Shown: piece by piece, positions 28,019-36,850 of the stretch | How the letters are laid out: every line of letters starts with the position of its first letter | Numbering within the stretch: the first letter of the stretch is position 1 | Source of the DNA: an uncultured Flavobacteriales bacterium | GTDB lineage: Bacteria > Bacteroidota > Bacteroidia > Flavobacteriales_D > Sanyastnellaceae | DNA: 47,252 nucleotides | Direction of reading: 5' to 3' | Assembly (NCBI GenBank): GCA_938085105.1 | Contig: CALKGK010000016.1 | Span: 1-47,252, forward strand | Notes under the pieces: generated by a model | What the model saw: only the letters and a program-made list of their open reading frames with translations | Told to the model about the DNA's origin: nothing | Databases searched by the model: none | Translations under genes and position numbers: made by a program

Positions 28019-30853
28019 ATGATGAAAAAGTTGTTCCTTTTGGCATCTTACTGCCTTATTTTTAGTGGATTAAGCGCTCAGATCGTTTGGACAGAGCCCG
28101 CCTTCCCAACTCAGGATGATGAATTAATATTGTACTACGATGCCACCCAAGGAAACGGTGGACTGGTAGGAACAACTCCTGTTTACATCCATACTGGTGT
28201 AATTACAAGCCTCTCTCCAACGCCTACAAGCTGGCAACATGTTCAAGGTAATTGGGGTCAGGCAGATGCCAACGTTTTGATGTCGCCCCTAGGGAACAAC
28301 CTCCACTCCTTTGACTTCGGCGGACAAACCCTCGCTGAATTTTACGGTTTACAGCCAGACGAAACCATCGAAGCACTTGCAATGGTCTTCAGAAACCAAA
28401 ACGGAAGTGCAGAAGGAAAAACAGAAGATGGAGGAGATATCTTTTATTCCCTTACCGACGGAAGTTTTACCGTTCAATTTATTAGTCCGGCAGAGGAAAG
28501 CATCATCCTTGAAGTTGATCAAAGTGTAAACATCAATGCTCAATGCTCTTCAAGCGCAGATTTGTCGCTTACCGTTGACGGAAACGAAGAAGCCTCAGCA
28601 TTGGCAGCCACCAGCTTGGAATACACCTTCACCCCTACAGAAGCCGGCACCTACAACATTACTATCTCAGGCGACAACGGAACAGAAACGGCCAGCGACA
28701 CCTTTGAAGTAGTCGTTCTCGGAAATCAAAACGTTGCTGCTTCTCCAGCGGGAGTTGAGGATGGAATCAACTACATTGATGATAACACAGTAGTATTGCA
28801 ACTTTTCGCTCCAAACAAGGAAAACATCTTCGTTATCGGTGATTTCAACAATTGGAACTTTGACGCTGATTATTTGATGAATTTGGACACCGATGGGGAA
28901 ACCTTTTGGCTTGAAATTGGTGGTTTGACACCTGGACAAGAGTACCGTTTCCAATACTACATCTCTTCCGACAACATGCGCATTGCAGATCCCTATTCGG
29001 AGAAAATTCTCGATCCATGGAACGACCAGTGGATTTCTGATGACACCTACCCTAACCTCATTGAGTACCCTAGCGGATCTACTACCATGCCGGTAACTGT
29101 GTTGGAAACAGGGCAAACTGAATTTAATTGGACCGACGAAAATTACGTGCGTCCGGAAGAAGAGAAACTCGTAATCTACGAAACCCTCCTTCGTGATTTC
29201 ATTGCCGCTCACGATTACGCAACCCTCACCGACAGCCTGGATTATCTCGAAAATTTAGGAGTGAACGCCATTCAATTGATGCCCGTGAACGAATTCGAGG
29301 GAAACGAAAGCTGGGGCTATAATCCTTCTTTCTTTTTTGCGGCGGACAAATATTACGGTCCAAGTGAGAGCTACAAAGCCTTTGTGAACGAATGTCACAA
29401 CCGCGGAATTGCTGTAATTATGGACATCGCCTTGAACCACAGTTTTGGTCAGAACCCGCAAGTGAGAATGTACTTCGACGCGAACATTGGTCCGTTTGGA
29501 GAGCCCACCGCTGAGAACCCTTGGTTCAACCAAACACCACGTCACGACTTCAACGTAGGCTACGATTACAACCACGAGAGTCCGCACACCAGAGCTTTCT
29601 GCAAACGCGTTCTCGAACATTGGGTTGAAGAATTCCACATTGACGGATATCGAATGGATCTATCAAAAGGCTTCACACAGAACAACACCTTGGGAAATAT
29701 TGGTGCTTGGAATGCCTACGATCAGAGTCGGGTAGACATCTTGAACGACTATAAAAACCACTTATGGAGTGTTGAACCCGGTGCATACATGATCTTGGAG
29801 CACTTTGCTGACAACGGTGAAGAAACCGCATTGGCGAACCAAGGCTTCATGCTTTGGGGGAACATCAACCACGAATACAATGAAGCTACCATGGGGTACA
29901 ATTCAGACCTCTCTTGGGGATCATACCAAACCCGTGGTTGGAACGACCCACACCTCATTAGTTACATGGAAAGTCATGACGAAGAGCGCCTTATGTACAA
30001 GAACCTTTTGTATGGAAACAGCGCCAATGGTTACGACATTACTCAAATGAACACAGCTCTTGCTCGTATGGAATTGGCTTCCTGCTTCCTCTACCCGATA
30101 CCTGGTCCGAAAATGCTTTGGCAGTTTGGAGAGCTTGGATATGATTTCTCCATCAACTATTGCACCGATGGAACCATTAATGAAAACTGTAGAACAGGGA
30201 ACAAGCCCATTCGTTGGGATTATTTTGATGAAGCAGCGAGAAGAAGAGTGTACAACGTAACTGCAGCCTTGAATCACCTCAAAACCACAGAGCCTGCCTT
30301 CTCCACCACCGACTTCAACATCGACCTAGGTGGCTTTGGAAAACGTATCCATTTGAACCACTCAAGCATGAACGTCACCATCATCGGTAACTTCGACGTT
30401 GTGGGCATCAACATGATACCAGGATTCCAGAACACAGGAACTTGGTATGACTACTTCACTGGAGAAGTAATTCAAGTGACCGACCTCAACAATGCCTTCT
30501 TCTTGGAACCAGGAGAATACCGCTTGTACACCACTGTGCCATTGGAAACACCCGTAATTGATCTGGGCATTGATGAGGAAGCAACGACTGCACAAGTTGC
30601 CATTTACCCAAATCCAGCGCAAGATGAAACCACCATTGATTTGAGCCGAAGCAACTGGAACGTTCAAGACATCAGTATTGAAGTATTTGACATGCGCGGA
30701 CAACGAGTGAGTGAGCAAATCGAAACAAATCAAGTATCGAGTAGCAGCATTCGATTGACTGAATTGGATCGTTTGACCCCAGGAATGTACATAGTTGCGC
30801 TTCAAGGGAAAAACGAAACACTGCGAAGAACCATTATCGTTCAAGGAAAATAG
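28019..30853 (+). CDS. GH13 alpha-amylase-family enzyme exported by T9SS
   Basis: 944 residues. Signal peptide 1-20 (IFSGLSA-Q). Residues 21-145 form an N-terminal domain resembling the first part of the SusE/F-like protein at 35939. A CBM48-like domain lies at about 243-340 (FVIGDFNNWNFDA). The GH13 barrel spans about 380-760: region I DIALNHS (469-475), nucleophile Asp547 in GYRMDLSK, acid/base Glu594 in MILEHF, and Asp654 in ESHDEER. The T9SS sorting domain (IYPNPAQDE) spans 860-944. It cleaves alpha-glucans, probably outside the cell. The closest arrangement resembles branching-enzyme or neopullulanase-like GH13 proteins, so exact bond specificity is open. Two ATGs stand in tandem (28019, 28022). 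The gene has its own promoter and operator. Confidence 0.92.
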   Translation: MMKKLFLLASYCLIFSGLSAQIVWTEPAFPTQDDELILYYDATQGNGGLVGTTPVYIHTGVITSLSPTPTSWQHVQGNWGQADANVLMSPLGNNLHSFDFGGQTLAEFYGLQPDETIEALAMVFRNQNGSAEGKTEDGGDIFYSLTDGSFTVQFISPAEESIILEVDQSVNINAQCSSSADLSLTVDGNEEASALAATSLEYTFTPTEAGTYNITISGDNGTETASDTFEVVVLGNQNVAASPAGVEDGINYIDDNTVVLQLFAPNKENIFVIGDFNNWNFDADYLMNLDTDGETFWLEIGGLTPGQEYRFQYYISSDNMRIADPYSEKILDPWNDQWISDDTYPNLIEYPSGSTTMPVTVLETGQTEFNWTDENYVRPEEEKLVIYETLLRDFIAAHDYATLTDSLDYLENLGVNAIQLMPVNEFEGNESWGYNPSFFFAADKYYGPSESYKAFVNECHNRGIAVIMDIALNHSFGQNPQVRMYFDANIGPFGEPTAENPWFNQTPRHDFNVGYDYNHESPHTRAFCKRVLEHWVEEFHIDGYRMDLSKGFTQNNTLGNIGAWNAYDQSRVDILNDYKNHLWSVEPGAYMILEHFADNGEETALANQGFMLWGNINHEYNEATMGYNSDLSWGSYQTRGWNDPHLISYMESHDEERLMYKNLLYGNSANGYDITQMNTALARMELASCFLYPIPGPKMLWQFGELGYDFSINYCTDGTINENCRTGNKPIRWDYFDEAARRRVYNVTAALNHLKTTEPAFSTTDFNIDLGGFGKRIHLNHSSMNVTIIGNFDVVGINMIPGFQNTGTWYDYFTGEVIQVTDLNNAFFLEPGEYRLYTTVPLETPVIDLGIDEEATTAQVAIYPNPAQDETTIDLSRSNWNVQDISIEVFDMRGQRVSEQIETNQVSSSSIRLTELDRLTPGMYIVALQGKNETLRRTIIVQGK

Positions 30854-30880
30854 CGACAGTACCTTGAAGATAAATGACTT

Positions 30881-30897
30881 AGTGTAAAGCACACACA
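30881..30897. promoter_or_regulatory. Candidate operator before susC
   Basis: AGTGTA AAGCA CACACA, containing GTGT-N7-ACAC and preceded by TT as at the other two sites. It lies 47 bases before the susC ATG. Weak -7-like boxes follow (TACCTTAG at 30912, TACCTTTA at 30922). This is the least symmetrical of the three copies. Confidence 0.45.
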
Positions 30898-30944
30898 AAA
30901 GTGATTTTACCTACCTTAGATTACCTTTAAACCAAAACCAACAT

Positions 30945-33900
30945 ATGAGAACCAAGATCTTCCTTGTAGGAGCCTGCATGTTAATGTGCATTAGTTCATT
31001 TGTGCAAGCTCAAACAGTGAAAGGGATTGTTAGCGATGAAAACAATCTTGTGTTGCCCGGAGCATCCGTGCTTGCCGATGGCGGAGCGAAAGGAGTATCA
31101 ACCGACATGAACGGTTCATACAGCCTCAACCTCTCTCCTGGTGAACACACCCTTGAATTTAGCTTCATTGGCTACCAGAAACAAAGCAAGAAAGTTGTTT
31201 TGACTGCCGGACAAACTTTGGAGTTAAACATCAGCATGCAGCCCGACGCCGTATTTATTGACGATGTCGTTGTTGTGGGCTACGGTGTTCAGCGAAAGAA
31301 AGACGTTACCGGAAACATTGCCACCGTTGACGCCAAGAAAATCACCGCCTTACCCACTCCTAGCTTCGAGGCCGCACTTCAAGGTCAGGCAGCCGGAGTT
31401 CAAGTAACCCAAGGTTCGGGACTCGCCGGTTCTGCCTCCACCATTCGTGTGCGTGGAACAGCCTCGGTTTCTGCAGGTGGTGATCCGCTTTATGTAGTGG
31501 ATGGAATTCCAATTACCCAAGATTACTTTATCCGAGGGAACGGAGGAGCGATGAACAACAACCCGCTCGCTACCCTCAACCCGAACGACATCGAATCGGT
31601 TGAAATCTTGAAAGACGCCTCTGCCACCGCCATTTACGGTTCTCGTGGAGCAAATGGAGTTATTCTCATCACCACCAAACGAGGAGCCAAGAAAAAAGGA
31701 CTTAGCATCGATTTCACTTCTCGTGTAGGAATCTCTACCCCCGCATCCTTACCGAACATGACCAACACCGAAGAATACCTTCAATTGCGTCAGGAAGCAT
31801 GGGAAAACGACGGAGGTACGGGCTATGTTTGGTTGCCGAATTATACTACGGCTGATGATGATGCCGAAACCAGAGCACTCGCCTACCGCGAAGCCATGGG
31901 TCGCGACATCGACTGGGTGGATCGCACCATTGGTACGGGAGTTAAACAAATGTACAGCGTTGGTTTGCGCAAAGGGGGTGAGAAATATGCTCTTTATGCT
32001 GGTTTGTCTTACGACGACAATGAGTCATACCTTATTGGAAACGGCTATGAAAGAATCAGTGGACGAATCAACTTTGACTACACCATCAACAAGTGGTTGA
32101 AAGCCATGGTATCGAGTTCTCTTTCTCGAGGAACCAACAGCAGAATTGATGCCGCTTGGAGCGGTGGCTTGGGTGATGCCATGTCGAACGCCCTCCCCTT
32201 CTACCCTGTTCGTTATGACGAAACTGTTTTGGATGAAGACGGTAATGTGCTTCACCCTGAAGACGAGTACTTCATTTGGAGAGACGAGTTCGGAGGTGCG
32301 AAGAACCCCGTTGGCTACCGAGAATCCTTCAAAAGCTGGAAGAACATCGAAAACCGATCCGTAAACAACGTTCGATTGCTCATCAACCCCATCAAAAACC
32401 TCAATATTGTCGCAAGTGGTGGTTTTGATTGGATGTTTTTGAGAGAAGAAATTGACGAAGCACCGATCCCAACCGTGCGCGACTTCTCACAATCCTTCCT
32501 CAACGTGAACTACATCTTGAACTGGAACTATTCCTTGACCGCCAACTATGATTGGGATTTATTGGAAGACCATAAATTTGGTTTCTTGGCTGGAACAGAA
32601 TTTCAACGATCAGACAGCTACGGATACTCTGAAGAAGTTACCGACGAAATCCCAACTCCACAGCGAAACGGGAACCCGTCGCAGTTCAGCTTCTTGTCTT
32701 ACTTCGGTAGAGCAAATTATACCTATAAAGATCGATACCTCGTTCAAGCCACCGCCCGTGTTGATGGATCATCGCGATTTGGTAGAAACAACCGTTACGG
32801 ATTCTTCCCATCAGTATCAGCAGGTTGGATCGTGAGCGAGGAGAATTTCATGAAAGACAGCAAAACCATTTCCTTCTTGAAAGTAAAAGCCTCTTACGGA
32901 CTCACAGGAAATGCCAATATTCCAGATTACGCACGTTTTGGAACCTACTCCGCTGCCGACAATGGAATCTTGTATGGAAATGAGAACATTCTCTTCCCAC
33001 TGCAATTGGCCAACCCTAACCTTCAGTGGGAAACCTCTAGAGTTGTTGATGCCTCCGTGGAAGTGGGACTGTGGAAAGACCGAGTAACCTTTGAATTGGG
33101 CGTTTACAACAAGCTATCGCAAGACGTTTTGATGAACGTAAACGTATCTCCAAGTACTGGATTCACCAATTACTGGGATAACGTAGCTGAAATCTTAAAC
33201 CGAGGAGTTGAGTTCTCCATCAAATCGAGAAACCTCGTTGGGAAATTTGAATGGACCACCGAATTCAACCTTGCGAGAAATTACAACGAGTTGGTAGACA
33301 TCGGTAACTACACCCCAGACGCCGTTTCTGGTGGAACCAATGACTCCCGTGTAATTGTTGGGAAGCCCATCGGAAGCTTCTACCTCGTAGAGTTCTCTCA
33401 TGTGGATCAAGCCAACGGATTGCCAGTGTATCTTGACCTCAACGGAAACGAAACCTACGACTACGACAACGCCATTCGTAAGTATGTTGGTGACGGATTG
33501 CCGGATTTCATTGGTGGAATTACCAACAGCTTCCGGTACAAGAATTGGGACATGCAAGCACTTGCCATCTTCAGTGTAGGAGCTAAAATCTTCGATTCTT
33601 CAGCGAAACGTCAGCTCGGTGTTGTTTCCTCTTGGAACATGCGAACCGACAAATTCGATCGTTGGAGACAACCTGGCGATGTGGCCGAATTCCCTATCCT
33701 TACCCTCGATGAAACAAAGTACGGTTTGGATGAAGGATTCCCTTGGTGGAACACCAGTCTGTTCGTTTATGACGCATCTTACTTCCGTTTGAGAAACATT
33801 GCCCTTGGATATACCTTCCAGAACTTGAAAGTGAAGAACATGACCTTCAACAACCTGAGATTGGCAGTGAATGTGACCAACGTTTTCACCTTAACCAACT

Positions 33901-34031
33901 TCCCTGGATTGGATCCTGAAGTAGCGAGAGATTTTGAAAACGCACAGGACCGTAACTTGAGTCCGAACGTTACCTACCTCACCCCACCACAGGAGCGCTC
34001 TTACAACTTCACTTTATCCTTCGCATTTTAA
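30945..34031 (+). CDS. susC: SusC/RagA-family TonB-linked outer-membrane transporter
   Basis: 1028 residues, standard for SusC. Signal peptide 1-22 (SSFVQA-Q). Residues about 24-108 form the carboxypeptidase-regulatory-like domain (VKGIVSDENNLVLPGASV). A TonB-box-like GYGVQRKKDVTG is at about 112-123. The plug follows, with LYVVDGIPI and the ILKDASATAIYGSRGANGVILITTK hallmark near 220-245. The remainder is the beta-barrel, ending in aromatic LSFAF as outer-membrane barrels do. It imports oligosaccharides captured by SusD using TonB energy. The GH13 and maltose phosphorylase neighbours indicate maltooligosaccharides. It leads a close-packed operon: susD begins 20 bases later. Confidence 0.97.
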   Translation: MRTKIFLVGACMLMCISSFVQAQTVKGIVSDENNLVLPGASVLADGGAKGVSTDMNGSYSLNLSPGEHTLEFSFIGYQKQSKKVVLTAGQTLELNISMQPDAVFIDDVVVVGYGVQRKKDVTGNIATVDAKKITALPTPSFEAALQGQAAGVQVTQGSGLAGSASTIRVRGTASVSAGGDPLYVVDGIPITQDYFIRGNGGAMNNNPLATLNPNDIESVEILKDASATAIYGSRGANGVILITTKRGAKKKGLSIDFTSRVGISTPASLPNMTNTEEYLQLRQEAWENDGGTGYVWLPNYTTADDDAETRALAYREAMGRDIDWVDRTIGTGVKQMYSVGLRKGGEKYALYAGLSYDDNESYLIGNGYERISGRINFDYTINKWLKAMVSSSLSRGTNSRIDAAWSGGLGDAMSNALPFYPVRYDETVLDEDGNVLHPEDEYFIWRDEFGGAKNPVGYRESFKSWKNIENRSVNNVRLLINPIKNLNIVASGGFDWMFLREEIDEAPIPTVRDFSQSFLNVNYILNWNYSLTANYDWDLLEDHKFGFLAGTEFQRSDSYGYSEEVTDEIPTPQRNGNPSQFSFLSYFGRANYTYKDRYLVQATARVDGSSRFGRNNRYGFFPSVSAGWIVSEENFMKDSKTISFLKVKASYGLTGNANIPDYARFGTYSAADNGILYGNENILFPLQLANPNLQWETSRVVDASVEVGLWKDRVTFELGVYNKLSQDVLMNVNVSPSTGFTNYWDNVAEILNRGVEFSIKSRNLVGKFEWTTEFNLARNYNELVDIGNYTPDAVSGGTNDSRVIVGKPIGSFYLVEFSHVDQANGLPVYLDLNGNETYDYDNAIRKYVGDGLPDFIGGITNSFRYKNWDMQALAIFSVGAKIFDSSAKRQLGVVSSWNMRTDKFDRWRQPGDVAEFPILTLDETKYGLDEGFPWWNTSLFVYDASYFRLRNIALGYTFQNLKVKNMTFNNLRLAVNVTNVFTLTNFPGLDPEVARDFENAQDRNLSPNVTYLTPPQERSYNFTLSFAF

Positions 34032-34051
34032 TCCTCTCAATCATTAGAACC

Positions 34052-35419
34052 ATGAAGATCAACTATAAATACCTTTTGATACTCGCTTGTGGCTTGATGA
34101 CATTGAGCGCATGTGACAAATTACTTGAGTTTGAACCGGGCGATGTTATCCTTGCTGAAGACGCATTGAAAACGCCGGAAGACCTCCAACGTTTGCTGAA
34201 CTCGAACTACGACGTTTTGGCGAACCTTTACGACGGTCGGGTTCAGGTTTTGAGTGAATTGCTAACCGACAACCTCAGCTTTCCTGAAGACAACAACGAT
34301 TATGCTGCTGTTTATGGAAGACAAACCAATTTCTTCACCTCCACCACCAATGGAGTATATTCCGACTTCTACAGAGCCATCTACCGATGCAACACCGTAT
34401 TGGAAAGTTTCGACTTCATCGATGGTTTAAGCGAAAGCGAACAAAAACGCATTGAAGCAGAAGCGCGTTTCATTCGAGCATTGTGCCACTGGTCTTTGGT
34501 GAAGCTCTACGCTCAGCCTTATAACAATACTCCAAACAACAGTCATTTGGGCATTGTATTGCGTTTGGAAGCCTCCCAAGAGCCGCTATCGAGAAACACC
34601 GTTGCAGAAGTATACGACGCCATTATTGACGACCTCCTCTTTGCTCATAGCAACCTGCCCATCGAGAATGGTTTTTATGCGAGCAGAAAGAGTGCAGCCG
34701 GGTATTTGGCTCACGTTTATTTCTTGATGAACGAATTGCCGAACGCCAACTTCTACGCCTCTGAGGTCATCAACAGCATGGAATTCACTTTGGACAATGA
34801 TCTCGATCGATTCGAGCAAGACAACATTTCTTCTGAAACCGTGTTTGGAATTGTGAGTTTCAGTAACGACTTTAGAAATGAAGGATTTAGCAACAACTAT
34901 CGATCAGACATCGGAACGCCGGTTTTGTCAATGAGCGAAAGCGTTTTCACCACCTTCTCACTCAATCCTAGTGATTTGAGGAATGAATGGATCGAAAACA
35001 ACAACGGAACATACTACACGACCCGTTTTAATGGAGCCAACTACTTCAACATTCCTTTGGTTCACCTCACAGGCTTGCACTTGCTTCGAGCTGAAGCCTT
35101 GGCAACAGAAGGAATTGATTTGGATGTTGCGATTGCTGATGTGAACGCCATTCGCACCCGAGCATTCGGTGAAGGAATCAACCAATTACCGAGCGATGCC
35201 AGCGCGGAGGACATCATTGAAGCAGCGCGTGAAGAGATGTTCAAAGAAACCATTTGCGAAGGGGTGTGGATTGATTACTTGAAGCGCCGAGGTACTTTGG
35301 GCGAAGACATCATCATCCGTGGAGCACCTTACGATTGTCCGGGAATGGCTTTGCAGTTCCCCAACGGAGAAACTTCGGTATCCGGATTTCAATTGAACCC
35401 AGAAGGTGGTTGTAACTAA
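34052..35419 (+). CDS. susD: SusD/RagB-family glycan-binding lipoprotein
   Basis: 455 residues. Lipobox LMTLSAC with Cys21, then a short linker. SusD signatures include LLEFEPGD near the N-terminus, DLQRLLNSNYDVL, RCNTVLESFDF, RIEAEARFIRALCHWSLVKLY (the TPR-like helical core) and the late HLTGLHLLRAEALA segment with AIADVNAIRTRA. The C-terminal half carries a REEMFKETICEGVWIDYLKRRG stretch usual in the family. It captures starch fragments on the cell surface and hands them to SusC. It is shorter than the B. thetaiotaomicron protein (551 residues), as in many flavobacteria. Confidence 0.96.
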   Translation: MKINYKYLLILACGLMTLSACDKLLEFEPGDVILAEDALKTPEDLQRLLNSNYDVLANLYDGRVQVLSELLTDNLSFPEDNNDYAAVYGRQTNFFTSTTNGVYSDFYRAIYRCNTVLESFDFIDGLSESEQKRIEAEARFIRALCHWSLVKLYAQPYNNTPNNSHLGIVLRLEASQEPLSRNTVAEVYDAIIDDLLFAHSNLPIENGFYASRKSAAGYLAHVYFLMNELPNANFYASEVINSMEFTLDNDLDRFEQDNISSETVFGIVSFSNDFRNEGFSNNYRSDIGTPVLSMSESVFTTFSLNPSDLRNEWIENNNGTYYTTRFNGANYFNIPLVHLTGLHLLRAEALATEGIDLDVAIADVNAIRTRAFGEGINQLPSDASAEDIIEAAREEMFKETICEGVWIDYLKRRGTLGEDIIIRGAPYDCPGMALQFPNGETSVSGFQLNPEGGCN

Positions 35420-35431
35420 GAAAAGAAGATC

Positions 35432-35935
35432 ATGAAAAGAACATTTATACATACATTTCTGCTCCTCAGCCTTGCGCTCTTCTTGGGGCAATGTAAACCA
35501 GAACTAGAAGGTGAATTGGGTGAGCCATTTGACAAGGTTGCTGGAATGTCAGGAACCTGGCAATTGACCCAATTCATTCAAAAAGACCTCAATAATCCCA
35601 TCAAAGAAGAGCGGGATCTGAGCTCTCTGTACGACAACGGAACCGATCAACCTTTGCGCATTAGCTTCAATGCCAGTGATCGTTCATACAGCACCGAAAT
35701 CATCAATGGAAAAAACTTTTTCGGCGATGAAGGAGTTTGGTCTTTTGATAACGACGACGTGCCTTCTACCCTCTTTCTTGAAACCGAAAGCCAAATGTTG
35801 AGCTTCGAATTGGGAAGCATGGTTCGTCCTTTCGATAACCAGCTGAACATCGAATTGAAACGCGGATGTTTTGGTGGTGAAAGCGATACCGAAACTGTGA
35901 TCTACATCTTTAAATTCAACCGAGTAAGCGAATAA
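35432..35935 (+). CDS. Small lipoprotein of the sus operon, unknown function
   Basis: 167 residues. Lipobox LALFLGQC with Cys21. The mature part is predicted to be beta-rich (GTWQLTQFIQKD, DGSS-like turns, EGVWSFDNDDVPSTLFLE), a lipocalin-like pattern seen in DUF5004-type lipoproteins of PULs; I do not recognise it securely. It starts 12 bases after susD and ends 3 bases before the SusE/F-like gene, so it belongs to the operon and is probably a surface or periplasmic glycan-binding accessory. Confidence 0.75.
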   Translation: MKRTFIHTFLLLSLALFLGQCKPELEGELGEPFDKVAGMSGTWQLTQFIQKDLNNPIKEERDLSSLYDNGTDQPLRISFNASDRSYSTEIINGKNFFGDEGVWSFDNDDVPSTLFLETESQMLSFELGSMVRPFDNQLNIELKRGCFGGESDTETVIYIFKFNRVSE

Positions 35936-35938
35936 ATC

Positions 35939-36808
35939 ATGAAGAAATTACTTTTAAGCACTTGCTTCGCTTGTTTATCAGGACTACTTGCTGCACAAGC
36001 CGCCTATATTCTTCCATCGCCTACAGACGCGAACGAAGAAATCACCCTTTACATCGATATCAGTTTAAGCACCGATGGAACTTCCAACAACGCTTTGAAG
36101 GCCATCCTCACGGATCATCCTGACGATGATGTTTACCTCTGGACGTGGAATCCTGCCGGACCAGCACACGATGGTGGAAATGGTGAATGGGGCGACTCGA
36201 ACGAGTTAAACAAGTTGGAAAAAATTGCACCAATGCTCTACTCCATCTCCTTTATTCCTACTGAATTTTATGGGGTTGATGGAGCAACTCTTTTTGCCAA
36301 TGGTATTAGCTGTTTGGCGAAACTGAAGGACGGAAATGCTTATGCCGATGATGGATACAATGGTGAAGCAAAAACAGAGGATTTGATCGTTGAAGTGATC
36401 CCGAAATTGTGCGATCGACGAATTTGTATTTTCCCGGAAATTCGTCAAGAAGACGACTTTGTATCCATTACCTACGATAACACTCAGGAAGGAAATCCAG
36501 GACTTCAAAACATGGGAATGGATGATTGCTACATCTTCATGATTGCATCCACCGATGAGTTCTTCTTTTTCAATTACGAAGTGAGTCCGTTGGCTGATGT
36601 GACGAACAATCCCGACTTGAAAATGACCGCTTTGATGGGTGATGATCAAGGAAAGTTCAGGTTTACATTCATCCCGGAAGACCTCTTCACGAACATTCCC
36701 GATGGAGATTCCATCAAAGTCATTCGTTTTGTGGTGGCCCGACCAGGCTTCACCTACCCTCCAGGGTCACTTCCATACGAAGTGCTCTCTATCCTCGATT
36801 GTGAATAA
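35939..36808 (+). CDS. SusE/SusF-like secreted starch-binding protein
   Basis: 289 residues. Signal peptide about 1-21 (LSGLLAAQA), with no lipobox, unlike classical SusE/F lipoproteins, and no clear T9SS domain. Two related segments (about 24-135 and 140-280) each have Trp/Tyr-rich beta-strands, such as VYLWTWNPAGPAHDGGNGEWG and ISFIPTEFYGV; the first resembles the N-terminal domain of the GH13 enzyme at 28019. These are likely glucan-binding Ig-like/CBM modules that hold starch near SusCD. The gene starts 3 bases after the small lipoprotein and ends before a strong terminator. Confidence 0.75.
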   Translation: MKKLLLSTCFACLSGLLAAQAAYILPSPTDANEEITLYIDISLSTDGTSNNALKAILTDHPDDDVYLWTWNPAGPAHDGGNGEWGDSNELNKLEKIAPMLYSISFIPTEFYGVDGATLFANGISCLAKLKDGNAYADDGYNGEAKTEDLIVEVIPKLCDRRICIFPEIRQEDDFVSITYDNTQEGNPGLQNMGMDDCYIFMIASTDEFFFFNYEVSPLADVTNNPDLKMTALMGDDQGKFRFTFIPEDLFTNIPDGDSIKVIRFVVARPGFTYPPGSLPYEVLSILDCE

Positions 36809-36813
36809 CACTT

Positions 36814-36839
36814 AAAGGCTGCATTTGCAGCCTTTTTTT
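36814..36839 (+). terminator. Rho-independent terminator after the susCD operon
   Basis: A nine-base stem AAAGGCTGC / GCAGCCTTT with an ATTT loop, followed by a run of T. It ends only 12 bases before the ATG of the GH13 lipoprotein gene, so that gene either depends on readthrough or has a promoter within the terminator region. Confidence 0.85.
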
Positions 36840-36850
36840 AGCTCAAGACC

